From Arminella tubonensis (GTDB taxonomy: Bacteria > Pseudomonadota > Alphaproteobacteria > Rhizobiales > Rhizobiaceae): a stretch of 64,000 nt of DNA. The notes under the pieces are model-generated. The model saw only the letters and a program-made list of their open reading frames with translations, made no database searches and had not been told where the DNA came from. The position numbers and the translations under genes were made by a program. Numbering within the stretch: the stretch's first letter is position 1; every line of letters begins with the position of its first letter. The stretch is from positions 1 through 64,000 of the forward strand of contig NZ_PCDP01000013.1 of assembly GCF_003240585.1 (NCBI RefSeq), written 5' to 3'. Positions 1 to 9,172 of the stretch are shown here, in pieces.

Positions 1-1
1 G

Positions 2-154
2 GCAATCCTGAAGCGCTCGAACTGGGTCGATCCGGTAGAGCGTCGCAACGCGTACACCGCGCAGGGCTGGTCGAAGTTCGACGACACGCTCGATCCGTAC
101 GGCCCTGAGCAGATTGCCCAGGAACGCAACCGATATCGCCAGCCGGGCGTTTAA
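2..154 (+). CDS. 3' end of an unidentified protein (partial)
   Basis: An open frame enters from the left edge and ends at TAA 152-154, leaving 50 C-terminal residues that are hydrophilic and rich in Arg, Tyr and Gln. It has no signal peptide or membrane segment. I do not recognise the family from this fragment. The frame is real-looking because it is open to the window edge and has GC-rich third positions like the neighbouring genes, but only the upstream sequence could name it. Confidence 0.5.
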   Translation, partial: AILKRSNWVDPVERRNAYTAQGWSKFDDTLDPYGPEQIAQERNRYRQPGV

Positions 155-209
155 CCGGTCGAGGCTCCACATCGGTCGGTTTGGAGCCTCATCTTCACGC
201 GAGAATTTG

Positions 210-287
210 ATGCGTCGCGGCATTCTTCCGCGGCTTTTCGGCATTCCGATTCCGATCATTATCCTGATCATGCTCTTTGCCCGATAG
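210..287 (+). CDS. 25-residue putative membrane micropeptide
   Basis: A tiny ORF begins at ATG 210, five bases after a GAGAA ribosome-binding-like sequence, and stops at TAG 285-287. The product has a basic N-terminus (MRRG) followed by a Leu/Ile/Pro hydrophobic stretch long enough to span a membrane (LFGIPIPIIILIMLF) and a final Arg. One-helix micropeptides of this shape are common in proteobacteria and are usually left unannotated. Function is unknown, and chance occurrence cannot be excluded. Confidence 0.4.
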   Translation: MRRGILPRLFGIPIPIIILIMLFAR

Positions 288-935
288 GAGAGCATCATGT
301 CCGCAACCCGTCGGACGTAGGGCGCTCGAAGCCAGCGGTTCGCACGTCGAGCCAGCACTGCGAGAGGTAAACTGCACGGAAGCCTCACTTTGAAGAGCAG
401 CGTCCGGCACTCGAAACTAGAAAAGCTGCCAGCGACAGCGAATCCGACCAGAATAACTGGCAAACAATTGGCTACAAAGATGCCGCCTAGCGCCGCGAGG
501 ACCGCCGTACCCATTACGCGACCATGCGAGCCGGTGCGGAGACGGATGCCACCAAATTGTTCAAACGCCTCGCATCGTATCACCGCCTGCGTATACGCAG
601 CGAGACGTGCGCGAAGGGGTTCGTCTTTACACATCGGCTCGATCTAGTCAGCCGACGGCGCGCATTGTTGCTGGCCGAACACCATGTTCAACATCGTTGC
701 CGCTCTGGCCGCTCCTTGCCCGATTTTCACGAAGTGGTTCCTCTGTATGGCCAAATGAGAAAGGACTGACCAGACCTGCCAGTGGCCAGCTAGCAAATGC
801 AAGAGCACCGAATGATATTGTAATTTATGTTCTAGGGCCGCGACACTCACCCTTTGCGGAGCGGCTTGCTTGAATTCAATGATCGCGCCAACCGCCTCTT
901 CTGCTTGACTTAAGTAATTGCAGGCGACGACGTCG
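288..935. other. Low-density stretch, no supported gene
   Basis: Several overlapping short frames exist on both strands, but none has a recognisable domain or a ribosome-binding site in a convincing position. The stretch probably consists of decayed gene remnants. Confidence 0.4.
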
Positions 936-1229
936 CTAGGCTTGGCCCCTTTTTGCCAGCCGATCGCCGTGTTGGCCGAGTATCGTCAGACTTTCTCGAA
1001 CGACGCCATTTGACCCTTTGGCTGGTCCGGCTACCAAAGTTCGCGACATCATCGACTTCGGCAAATTCGCCGGCGGCGTTACGGTTCGGCACCAAGTCTG
1101 TCTGTGTGCTCGCTTCGCGTAGTAAAGCGGCGGCGGCCACCTGCTTAGCTCCTTGTAGACTAGAAGCGCAACGTGCTGGGCGTCGTCCGCATCGATGTCA
1201 TGATGCGTGATGACCGTGAACTTTGCCAT
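936..1229 (-). CDS. Hypothetical small protein, possibly frameshifted
   Basis: The ATG at 1229 is preceded at good distance by AGGA. The first 28 residues (starting MAKFTVITHHDIDADD) look like an ordinary small soluble protein. After about residue 28 composition changes and another minus frame (ending near 910) looks more protein-like, with an acidic stretch around AEVDDVANF. A frameshift near 1140 is therefore plausible. No family is recognised. It may be a decayed gene. Confidence 0.35.
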   Translation of the reverse strand: MAKFTVITHHDIDADDAQHVALLVYKELSRWPPPLYYAKRAHRQTWCRTVTPPANLPKSMMSRTLVAGPAKGSNGVVRESLTILGQHGDRLAKRGQA

Positions 1230-1506
1230 TCAAATCCTGGCTCTTATGCTCCGCCGTTCTTACTTTGTGGCGATTTCCGTTGCGGCGTCGACTGCCGAAA
1301 ATTCTGCAATCTCTGAAGTAACTGGTTAAATCCGCTTAACGTTCAACATAATTAGCATCGAAAGTTCGAATTATGTCGATATGGGCATTTCTGACAAGTA
1401 TCTCATCGACAGACCTTGAGACAGCCAGCAGCACTTGCTTGAAAAAGCCATTCTCTCCAGCTTCGGCCAAGCAAACTTTGGCAAGGATATTTTCGATTGG
1501 AGCGAT

Positions 1507-1839
1507 ATGACTAATTCTCTTTGGAACAGACCCGTCAAAATTCGGCTTAAAGGGTGGGAGGCGATATGCATCCGTACCACTGCGGAAGCGGCGCGATGCC
1601 TGATCAACGACTGGCCAGCAAAAAAAGACAATATCTATCGTTTGGCAGTTGTCTCCTGCACAAACGCCTTGAGAGGCAGGTTGCCGGACATCGCGGCACG
1701 GATCCACTTCATTGCTGCCGCGCAGGCCGTAGATCTCGATCCAGTCATTTGCCCCGATATTAGGGAACCCGATCAATTCGTGGCAGACCTTTGCGAAACA
1801 TGTGGCAGTTCAATATTTTCGCCTATCTGCGGCTCTTGA
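1507..1839 (+). CDS. DUF982 domain protein with altered C-terminus
   Basis: The first 80 or so residues, from MTNSLWNRPV, match the pattern of the DUF982 family of small rhizobial proteins: a Trp near the start, a central cluster with INDWPAKKD, and a helical end rich in Ala. Its function is unknown. The ATG at 1507 was chosen because the DUF982 homology begins there, although the frame is open further upstream. The product (110 residues) is longer than the usual 80-90. The extra tail (SSIFSPICGS) is read from DNA that belongs to an IS6-type transposase remnant on the other strand, so the original stop was probably lost by insertion. A second DUF982 gene lies at 47182-47445. Confidence 0.75.
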   Translation: MTNSLWNRPVKIRLKGWEAICIRTTAEAARCLINDWPAKKDNIYRLAVVSCTNALRGRLPDIAARIHFIAAAQAVDLDPVICPDIREPDQFVADLCETCGSSIFSPICGS

Positions 1840-1950
1840 CCGGAACGTCGAGGACGAAGCCATGCTCATCGACGGCGTGCCACGACCACTTTCCTTCCCT
1901 CAATGGTGATCACCATCTCGCCGAGGTACCGTTTGTCAAAGAGCCTGCCG
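1823..1950 (-). pseudogene. IS6-family transposase C-terminal remnant
   Basis: Read on the minus strand, this segment gives YLGEMVITIEGRK and, after a one-base frameshift, WSWHAVDEHGFVLDVPVKSRR before a stop. That is the well-conserved catalytic-core segment of IS6-family DDE transposases (DEVVITIRGKRHWLWRAVDQDG type). Only about 40 codons remain, and both ends are lost. It overlaps the 3' end of the DUF982 gene on the opposite strand. Confidence 0.75.
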
Positions 1951-2154
1951 GCTGAACGCTTGCGTTCTGTATGGCTAGTTTCGATTCCGCGCGGAGGAGC
2001 TCAGATGAAATGCGTGGACCCTACCGAAGCACGGAAGGCCAGAGACGTCGAAGACCGCGAGATAAAGGGCGCGTCTCCTAAACAGAACAACGCAAAGGGG
2101 TTTGCCAAATCTGCCTTGAAGAGGCTGCCGGTAAGGGCAAACACGGGCCGATGA

Positions 2155-2555
2155 AAACAAACGAGGCAGGCTACAAAGCTGCTGCTTTGCCCCTAAACGA
2201 GAGAAGTAGAGCAGTAGAACGCTGCAATATCACCGAATCCTGGCCGCCTGCTCCCGATCGGGAGCTGAGACGCGCAACCACGCTCAATCTAAAACGCTTG
2301 TAAGGCCACCAACAGCTTCAGCTTTGGCACAAAAAGGTCAGAAGCTTCTGGCCAAAGAACAGGAACTGCGATGAAATCGATGGGCAATGGAACGCTTTCC
2401 CGCTGCCCAGTCCGTATTGTCCGGGGTCGCGCCCGGAATCATCAGGGTGCGAACACCCCGACGGTCCCGTGCGCCACGGTAATCGCTGCCGGCAACGACC
2501 GAGCCGCGCTGCGAACGGCCTCTCGCCATGGCCGCCGCCTAGCGTCGACGGCATC
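2155..2555. other. Intergenic stretch, nothing recognised
   Basis: No frame here has a recognisable domain. The short minus-strand frames overlapping the DUF1127 gene look like shadows. Confidence 0.4.
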
Positions 2556-2792
2556 CTAAAGCCGGATATCCCAAAGAGAAAATCTGACTTCCAAGAGCAC
2601 GTCCTCCCTCTCCGGAAGGCCGATATCGCGACGCATGCGATTTGACAGTTCCGTGATCTGGTTCTTCGTTTGACGGTGCCGCCAGGCAGCCCGAAGCAGC
2701 GCACGCGCAGTCTTCCAGACACCGAATTTGAGGCACAGTTCATCCAACGTTGCCGCAGGCGTATCAACAGCTATAGATTGAATATCGCGCAT
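2556..2792 (-). CDS. DUF1127 domain small protein
   Basis: This 78-residue protein ends with the DUF1127 signature, an Arg-rich helix followed by LSNRMRRDIGLPERE. DUF1127 proteins are small, basic and abundant in Rhizobiaceae; some bind RNA and affect phosphate or stress physiology. The ATG at 2792 was chosen because AGGA lies six bases upstream; a longer TTG start at 2816 is less likely. It is monocistronic, with no obvious partner. Confidence 0.8.
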   Translation of the reverse strand: MRDIQSIAVDTPAATLDELCLKFGVWKTARALLRAAWRHRQTKNQITELSNRMRRDIGLPEREDVLLEVRFSLWDIRL

Positions 2793-3329
2793 GATTTCCT
2801 GTCCCGGCGCAACCAAGCAACCAGGTCCTCTTGAAGGTCAAAACGACGGGCGGACGCGGACGATGAAATACGAACAGTCGTCCGATCAGCCGGTCACGTC
2901 AGGTCAAGTGGGAAAATGCCAAATGGCAAAAATCCGGGACTTAGAAGCCTCGGTAGCAAATTCGGCCTGGGATAGATGCGCTTCGCATCGATGCCACAAT
3001 AGCCGTCCCGCCAGAGAGGCGCAAAAACACTTGAATGGAATCCATGTCACGCCTCCTCTGATTTGAATTGCGAGCAACGCCAAAATACACGAGGCCGATT
3101 GATCGGCAAGTACACAATTTCGGCTTGCAGAAATCCAACGGGATTCGTTGCAACAGAGCAACACTCCGTTGCTGACCCCTCGACGTCGCACTGAAATGTT
3201 GTGCGTCAATGTCACTTCGTTTCGGAGGATCAACGCCATCCTTCGCACCTCGCAGCACGATGGTGCGGACGCCAATGCAAAGGCGTGCTCGGCAAGCGGA
3301 GGATCGACCTAAACGGCTGAACAGTCTGT
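2793..3329. other. Intergenic stretch, nothing recognised
   Basis: This 540-base gap lies between the DUF1127 gene and the end of the sugar operon. The frames present have no signal peptide, domain or credible ribosome-binding site. No terminator hairpin for the sugar operon was identified. Confidence 0.4.
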
Positions 3330-4112
3330 TTATGACATGATCAGACCGCCATCGACATTGATGGTTTGCCCGGTGATATAGGCAGCGTCGTTGCTGGCAA
3401 GGAAGGTGACGAGGCCGGCGACGTCTTCCCCCGATCCTGCTCGCTTCATCGGAATTCCCGCGACCCATTCGCTCATCAGTTCTCCCGGAGCGTAATTGCC
3501 GAGCAATTTCCCCCAGACCTGATCATTATAGGCCCACATGTCGGTTTCGATGATGCCGGGGCAGAACGCATTGACTGTAATGCCGTCGGTCGCGACTTCC
3601 TTTGCCAGACTCTGGGTGATGCCGACGACGCCCATCTTGGAGGCGGCGTAATGCGGTGTGAAGATGAACCCGTCACGCGCCTGGCCGGAAGCGGTGTTGA
3701 TGATGCGGCCACCGCGGCCGTGCTTGCGCATGCGCGCGATCGCTTCCTGGGCGCAGAGGAACACACCCTTGGTGTTGACGGCCATGACTTTGTCCCACTC
3801 GTCTTCCGTCATATCCTCGATGCGAGCGATGGTGATCACGCCGGCATTCTGGATCGAGACATCGACACTGCCGAAAGCCCCTTCAGCTGCATCATAGAGC
3901 GCCTTGACGCTCGCCTTGTCGGTAACGTCGCCGACAAAAGAAATGGCTTTTCCACCATCGGCCCTGATCTTCTCCGCGACGCCATGCACGAGCTCTTCAT
4001 TGGCGGAGACCACGAGATTGGCCCCCTCGCGCGCAAAGCGCCTGGCGATCGCAGCACCGATACCGCGGCTTGCGCCGGTGATGACCACAGTCTTCGTTTC
4101 AAAGCGTTCCAT
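3330..4112 (-). CDS. SDR-family sugar/polyol dehydrogenase 1
   Basis: A 260-residue classical short-chain dehydrogenase/reductase. The NAD(P)-binding motif TGASRGIG is at residues 12-19, QNAG (variant of NNAG) at 88-91, the catalytic Ser near 142, and YxxxK (YAASK) at 155-159. The end (TGQTINVDGGLIMS) is the usual SDR C-terminus. The family oxidises sugars, polyols or related alcohols, and the substrate cannot be read from sequence. It is the last gene of the leftward sugar operon, downstream of the broken triosephosphate isomerase, and presumably acts on the imported compound or an intermediate. Start ATG 4112 is preceded by AAAGGAGAC. Confidence 0.9.
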   Translation of the reverse strand: MERFETKTVVITGASRGIGAAIARRFAREGANLVVSANEELVHGVAEKIRADGGKAISFVGDVTDKASVKALYDAAEGAFGSVDVSIQNAGVITIARIEDMTEDEWDKVMAVNTKGVFLCAQEAIARMRKHGRGGRIINTASGQARDGFIFTPHYAASKMGVVGITQSLAKEVATDGITVNAFCPGIIETDMWAYNDQVWGKLLGNYAPGELMSEWVAGIPMKRAGSGEDVAGLVTFLASNDAAYITGQTINVDGGLIMS

Positions 4113-4158
4113 TGTCGTCTCCTTTCAAGGGCGGGCCGCAGCGCTGGCCATTCCAATT

Positions 4159-4782
4159 TCAAACGGCTGCAGAAATGATAGCGGCAAACTCCGATGCCTC
4201 AGGGACGCGCCACCGACGAGCGCTCCGTTCACATCGCGGACCCCGAACATCGCTTTCGCGTTCGATGCCCAGTCCCGTCCCGATTGCTCAGACCGGTTCA
4301 TCGGCAATGGCGAGGTTGCCGCAGGTCGCACCTGTCGGGATTGAACCTAGACGCTGTTCATCGACGACTTCAATCGCTCGACCTTCGTCCCGCTCACCTC
4401 CTGTCTCGCCCACGCACACGATCGGCACCAGGCCAGCACGATGGGCGGCAGCCACTTTTCTGGCGATCATTTCACCATCTTCGCCATGAGATGTGCGTCG
4501 CTCGGAATGTCCGAGGATAACATATCGAGCGCCGATTTCCGCGAGCATGTCGGCTGACACGTCTCCCGTGTAGGCGCCTTCAACCTCGGGATGGCAATCC
4601 TGCGCACCGATCGTGATCGTCGAGCCCTTGGAACATTCCATTGCCCTTCCAACCAGCGTCAAGGGCCGGCAGACGACGATGTCGCACGTCGTCTCGCCCG
4701 CCAGCCCCTTCAGCGCCTCGATCTCAGCCCGGGAGGAAGCGAGACCATTCATTTTCCAGTTGCCGGCGATCAGTTTGCGCAT
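4159..4782 (-). pseudogene. tpiA: Triosephosphate isomerase, disrupted
   Basis: The start is typical (MRKLIAGNWKMNG, with the active-site Asn and Lys), followed by ILGHSERR (catalytic His) and the VCVGET segment. At the phosphate-loop motif EPVWAIGTG the Trp codon is TGA (4288-4290), ending the protein at about 164 residues where the family has about 250. Beyond the stop, AIGTGL continues in frame. About 45 residues are then missing, and the end of the gene (VNGALVGGASL, then SEFAAIISAAV) appears in two different frames. Nonsense mutation, internal deletion and frameshift together make this a pseudogene. It sits directly after SDR 2, whose stop overlaps a GTG at 4791. Intact, it would interconvert dihydroxyacetone phosphate and glyceraldehyde 3-phosphate. 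Confidence 0.9.
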
Positions 4783-4787
4783 AGATC

Positions 4788-5576
4788 TCACCAGCAGCAG
4801 AAGCCACCGTCGACCAGGAGGTCGACGCCTGTCACGAAACTTGCGGCACCTGACAGCAGAAAGACGGCAGGTCCGACCATTTCGTCGACATCAGCCATGC
4901 GCTGCATCGGCGTCTGCTCTTCAAACAGTTTCGTCTGGTGGACCATCTCGGGGCGCGTATTCATCGGTGTGGCCGTGTATCCCGGGGAGATCGTGTTGAC
5001 CCTGATACCGCGGCCGACCCACTCCATGGCGAGCGACTTCGTCATATGGATCACGCCCGCCTTGGAGGCATTGTAGTGGGCCTGGTTGAGCCCCCTGTTG
5101 ACGATGACGCCCGACATGGACGCGATGTTGACAATAGCGCCGCGCCCGTTCTTCAGCATGGCACGCGCTTCTGCTTGGCAGGATAGGAAGACGCCCTTCA
5201 GATTGATGTCCATCAAAGTCTGATATTGGTCCTCATCCATTTCCTCGGCAGGATTGGCGTTGGCGATGCCGGCCGCGTTGACCGCAAGTGAAAGAGCGCC
5301 GAGCTCGGCTTCTGTGTGGGCCACGGCATCTGCAAGTGACGATTTGCTGGTGACGTCGGCGGCAATCTGGAGGGACCTTCGTCCCGCGGCGCGGATATGC
5401 CCGGCAGTATCGGCCAGACCGGTGTCGCTTCGGCGGTCGAGAAGCGCGACGTCGGCGCCGCACTGAGCAAGTCCGATGGCGATCCTCTGTCCGATGCCGC
5501 TGCCGGCGCCCGTGACAATGGCGACCTGGCCACTGAGATCGAATAGTTTCGGTGCGTTGAGAGAAATGTCGGACAC
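4788..5576 (-). CDS. SDR-family polyol dehydrogenase 2
   Basis: A 262-residue classical SDR. TGAGSGIG is at residues 22-29, NAAG at 100-103, the catalytic Ser near 153, and YNASK at 168-172. The C-terminus (LLVDGGFCCW) resembles that of dehydrogenases of the threitol/arabinitol/sorbitol type, which oxidise a polyol to a ketose with NAD. The substrate is not determined by sequence. The start is GTG 5576 behind AAGGCAGAGCG. The gene lies 22 bases after the ABC ATPase gene and runs into the isomerase pseudogene, so it is in the transporter operon and probably acts on the imported polyol. Confidence 0.9.
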   Translation of the reverse strand: MSDISLNAPKLFDLSGQVAIVTGAGSGIGQRIAIGLAQCGADVALLDRRSDTGLADTAGHIRAAGRRSLQIAADVTSKSSLADAVAHTEAELGALSLAVNAAGIANANPAEEMDEDQYQTLMDINLKGVFLSCQAEARAMLKNGRGAIVNIASMSGVIVNRGLNQAHYNASKAGVIHMTKSLAMEWVGRGIRVNTISPGYTATPMNTRPEMVHQTKLFEEQTPMQRMADVDEMVGPAVFLLSGAASFVTGVDLLVDGGFCCW

Positions 5577-5598
5577 CGCTCTGCCTTTCTATCTTTGC

Positions 5599-7077
5599 CT
5601 AGATTGTCGCCAATTCCATGACCGAGACATCATTGGCCTCGCCACGGGTCAAAATGCCTGCTTGCCTGCCTTGCGCCAGCACGAGGATGCGGTTCGAAAC
5701 GCCGAGCACTTCCTCAAGGTCAGAGCTTACGACGATGACCGCCACCCCCTGTTTGGCGAGGTTGACGATGATGTCGTATATGCCGGCACGGGCGCCCACA
5801 TCGATGCCGCGCGTCGGCTCGTCGAGCACCACCACCTTCGGTTCGCGCATCAGCCATTTGGCGATCACGACCTTCTGCTGGTTGCCGCCGGAGAGGTCCG
5901 AGGCATATTGCTCCGCACGGCCCTTGACGCCAAATTTGGCGACGGCCTTTTCCGCAAAGACGCGCTTCATACCCGCAGTGATCCAGCGCCCCCCCAGCTT
6001 GTCGAGATTGGCGTAGACGATGTTCTCGCTGATGCGATGTCCGACGACGAGACCCTGGTCCTTGCGGTCTTCCGGCACCATCACAATGCCCTTGGCGATG
6101 GCATCGGAAGGCGCCCGAAGCTTCAGTTCCATACCTTCCAGCCTGATCGAGCCGGCGCTGATCGGATCGGCGCCGGAAATCGCCCGCACAAGTTCCGTTC
6201 GGCCGGCGCCGACAAGCCCGGCAATCCCAAAAATCTCGCCGGCGTGAACCTCGAAGGTCACATCCCGGAAAGAACCGTCCGGCGATGAAAGTCCAGACAC
6301 CTGAAGCACGGCTCGGCTGCTGGGCTCGGGGAGCGCGGGGAACATACGGTCAAGCGACCGACCGACCATGCTTTCGACTATCGTGCGCACGGGCGTCGAA
6401 CTGTCGGCGAACTCGTGGACCCGTTCGCCGTCGCGCAAGACGACGATCCTGTCGGTGATTTTTCTGATCTCTTCCATGCGATGGGAGATATAGATGATGC
6501 CAACACCCTGCGAGCGCAGTTTGCGCACCTGCTCGAAGAGAGCTTCGGTTTCTGCTCCCCCAAGTGCAGCCGTGGGTTCATCAAGGATCAGCAGCCTTGC
6601 TTTGAGTGCCAGTGCTTTGGCAATCTCGATAAGCTGCTGATTGGCCGTCGAAAGGCCGGCGACTTTTCGGGTCGCCGGTATGTGGAGGTTCAGTCGTGCA
6701 AGCTGTTCCTGGGCGCGATGAACCATCTGCGCGCGATCAATCATGCCATTCTTCATCGGCCAGCGTCCGATGAAGACATTCTCAGCGATGGAAAGGTGCG
6801 GTAGAAGCTGCAGTTCCTGATGGATCAGCACGACGCCTTTGTCGATCGCGTCGCGTGGAGCGGCTGGGGCATAGGGCTGCCCCAGCCATGTCATCGTGCC
6901 GTCGGAGGGTGCGCGCGATCCGGCAATAATGCCGGAAAGCGTCGATTTTCCGGCGCCGTTTTCGCCGAGAAGAGCCACGACTTCGCCAGGATAGACGTCC
7001 AGGTCCACATTTTTCAGAACCTGGAGCGGTCCGTAACGCTTGGATATGCCCCTCAGGGATAGAACCGGCTCGGTCAC
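5599..7077 (-). CDS. Sugar ABC transporter ATP-binding protein (RbsA/MglA type)
   Basis: A 492-residue protein with two fused ABC ATPase domains, the hallmark of the CUT2 family of monosaccharide importers. The N-terminal half has Walker A GENGAGKST and a degenerate signature. The C-terminal half has LSGGNQQKV and a Walker B ending in LDEPTRGID, with the usual altered Walker A. It energises import of a sugar or polyol together with the permease and binding protein upstream. The start is GTG 7077 with GGAGGTG eleven bases upstream. Length and domain order are normal. Confidence 0.95.
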   Translation of the reverse strand: MTEPVLSLRGISKRYGPLQVLKNVDLDVYPGEVVALLGENGAGKSTLSGIIAGSRAPSDGTMTWLGQPYAPAAPRDAIDKGVVLIHQELQLLPHLSIAENVFIGRWPMKNGMIDRAQMVHRAQEQLARLNLHIPATRKVAGLSTANQQLIEIAKALALKARLLILDEPTAALGGAETEALFEQVRKLRSQGVGIIYISHRMEEIRKITDRIVVLRDGERVHEFADSSTPVRTIVESMVGRSLDRMFPALPEPSSRAVLQVSGLSSPDGSFRDVTFEVHAGEIFGIAGLVGAGRTELVRAISGADPISAGSIRLEGMELKLRAPSDAIAKGIVMVPEDRKDQGLVVGHRISENIVYANLDKLGGRWITAGMKRVFAEKAVAKFGVKGRAEQYASDLSGGNQQKVVIAKWLMREPKVVVLDEPTRGIDVGARAGIYDIIVNLAKQGVAVIVVSSDLEEVLGVSNRILVLAQGRQAGILTRGEANDVSVMELATI

Positions 7078-7097
7078 TGCACACCTCCTCGACGTGA

Positions 7098-8027
7098 CTA
7101 CGGGTGATTGGCGATGAAGCCCGCCACGTTGTCCTTCGTTGTTAGCGTCGCGTCGAGAAGCTGAACTGGCGGCACCTTATCGCCCGAGGCAAGCTTGACG
7201 GCGTTTGCGACCGCTTCACGGCCCATCTTCTGCGTCTGTTGGGTCGCGGTCACATCGAATACGCCCTTGCTGAGCGCCTCAAGTGCTGCCGTGTCGCCAT
7301 CGAAGCCGCCGAGCACAATCTTTTGCTGGGGGTTGGCGACCTTGATCGCTTGGGCAGCACCGAGCGCGAGGGCGTCAGCTTGTGCAAAGACGATCGTAAC
7401 ATCGGGATTGGCCTGAAGCATGTTCTGCATGATCTGGAAGCCTTCGTCCTGGGCCCAGATGTTCGAATACTGCTCGGCAACGACCTTGACGCCGGGATTG
7501 GCTTTTAGGGATTCTCCGCAACCCTTACTGCGGTCGACTTCCGGGGTGGTGCCCTTCTGGCCATGGATAATGACCATCTTGCCCTTGCCGCCGGCCTGCT
7601 TGAGGATGTAATCGCAAACAGCCTTCGCTGAGGCTACGGAATCGGTTGCAAGGAAGGTGTCGCCAGGAGCGCCATCGGCGTTCCGGTCGACGTTGACAAC
7701 GGGGACGCCCGCGCTCTTTGCGAGCTTGACGGGCACAGATGCCGCAGCAGCACCTGCCGGGATATAGATAAGGGCATCGATGCTTTGGGTCAGAAGGTCC
7801 TGGATCTGATTGACCTGCGTCGGCCCGTCGCCCTTGGCATCGACGGTGACGACCTGAATGCCACGCTTCTTGGCTTCATCCTCGACTGACTGCTTGATCT
7901 GATTGAAGAAGTTTGCCTGTAGGTTGGCGACTGCAAGGCCGATTTTCTTGACTTCTTTTGCCTGAACCGAGCCCAGTGACATCGAGAGCACGGCAGCTGA
8001 AGCCAGAAGAATACGCGCGAAATTCAT
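7098..8027 (-). CDS. Sugar ABC transporter substrate-binding protein
   Basis: A 309-residue periplasmic-binding protein of the ribose/galactose type (Peripla_BP_4). A signal peptide ends near SVQAKE at about residue 22. The body has the KIGLAVANLQANFFNQI start, VVTVDAKGD, and PVVNVDRNADG segments typical of CUT2 binding proteins. It captures the substrate in the periplasm for the adjacent permease. ATG 8027 was chosen because GGAGG lies upstream and the signal peptide follows at once; the frame is open further upstream, but that region is not protein-like. Confidence 0.95.
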   Translation of the reverse strand: MNFARILLASAAVLSMSLGSVQAKEVKKIGLAVANLQANFFNQIKQSVEDEAKKRGIQVVTVDAKGDGPTQVNQIQDLLTQSIDALIYIPAGAAAASVPVKLAKSAGVPVVNVDRNADGAPGDTFLATDSVASAKAVCDYILKQAGGKGKMVIIHGQKGTTPEVDRSKGCGESLKANPGVKVVAEQYSNIWAQDEGFQIMQNMLQANPDVTIVFAQADALALGAAQAIKVANPQQKIVLGGFDGDTAALEALSKGVFDVTATQQTQKMGREAVANAVKLASGDKVPPVQLLDATLTTKDNVAGFIANHP

Positions 8028-8140
8028 TTCAAATCCTCCGTTTTTGAGGCCCTTGGGTATTCCTCCCCCTCGGGCAGTTGTCCGCTCCAAACCTCTCGGA
8101 GAGGAATTCATGGCGGTCCGCGCCAGCGGACCCGTTGTTC

Positions 8141-9127
8141 TCAAGCTACCCTGCGCTTGCGGATGGTCTCCGCGCCGACGGCCAGGACGATGACAATGCC
8201 GATGATGACCTGCTGAAGGAAAGGCGAGACGTTGACAAGGTTCAGACCATTGCGCAACACGCCGATGATCAGCACACCGATCAAGGTTCCGCCGATGCCG
8301 CCGGCACCGCCCGAGAGCGACGTGCCGCCGATCACGACCGCCGCGATGGTGTCGAGTTCGTAGCCGAGGCCGCTCGACGGCTGCACGGAATCAAGGCGGG
8401 CGGCAAGCACGATGCCGGCAAGGCCCGCCAGAACACCGCTGGCCACATAGACAAGCACAGTCACCAATTGAACCTTGATGCCGGCAAGTCGGGCGACTTC
8501 GGGGTTGCCACCGATGGCATAGAGCATGCGGCCCTCAGACCTGAAATGCAGGAAAAGCCAGGCAACCGCGACCACTGCCAGCATCAGAAATACGGTGGCT
8601 GTCAGCACACCGAAATGGCGGTCGATCGCGAGCATCGTGAACCAGTCGGGAAAGCCGACAATCTGCTGACCGTCGGTGATCATGTTGGCCACACCGCGCA
8701 CAGCTGACATCATCGCAAGTGTTGCGATAAATGCCGGGACCCGAAACATAGTGACCATCAAACCGACGATCAGGCCGCTGAGGCCCGACGCAATCAGGGC
8801 AAAGACGATGCCGACCCCGATGGGAAGACCCGCGATGTTCGCCGTCCAACCCATCACCATCATTGCCAGCGCGAGCACGGAACCGACCGAGAGGTCGATA
8901 CCACCGATCAGGATCACGAACGTCATTCCGACCGCCATGATGCCGAGCACTGTGATTTGATCGAGGATGTTGAGGCCATTGCGCAGCGACAGAAAAGTAT
9001 CGGTGCTGATCGTCAGAAAAATGCACAGTGCCAGAAGTCCGACGAGTGGGCCGGTCGCGCCAGTCAGCTTGCTTCGCCACGTCGTAGACGGGCGGCTTTG
9101 CTCATGAATGTCGATCGCCACCATCAT
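8141..9127 (-). CDS. Sugar ABC transporter permease (RbsC type)
   Basis: A hydrophobic protein of about 329 residues with eight to ten membrane segments. It carries the CUT2 permease signature region GGIDLSVGSVLALA and, near the end, AAVVIGGTSLSGGAGGIGGT. It forms the inner-membrane channel with the two-domain ATPase. GGGAGGA immediately precedes two ATG codons and a GTG (9127-9119), so the exact start among these is uncertain. It is the first gene of the leftward operon, and its promoter region is shared with the transketolase operon. Confidence 0.93.
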   Translation of the reverse strand: MMVAIDIHEQSRPSTTWRSKLTGATGPLVGLLALCIFLTISTDTFLSLRNGLNILDQITVLGIMAVGMTFVILIGGIDLSVGSVLALAMMVMGWTANIAGLPIGVGIVFALIASGLSGLIVGLMVTMFRVPAFIATLAMMSAVRGVANMITDGQQIVGFPDWFTMLAIDRHFGVLTATVFLMLAVVAVAWLFLHFRSEGRMLYAIGGNPEVARLAGIKVQLVTVLVYVASGVLAGLAGIVLAARLDSVQPSSGLGYELDTIAAVVIGGTSLSGGAGGIGGTLIGVLIIGVLRNGLNLVNVSPFLQQVIIGIVIVLAVGAETIRKRRVA

Positions 9128-9172
9128 TCCTCCCTGGAGACTAAGGGTCGCTATTGCCATATTCCTTCAGGC

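Noticed and set aside
1336..1776. A 146-codon minus-strand ORF
   Set aside because: It overlaps the DUF982 gene antisense and has no domain of its own.
3366..4178. A 270-codon plus-strand ORF
   Set aside because: Antisense to the SDR gene with clear TGxxxGIG and YxxxK motifs.
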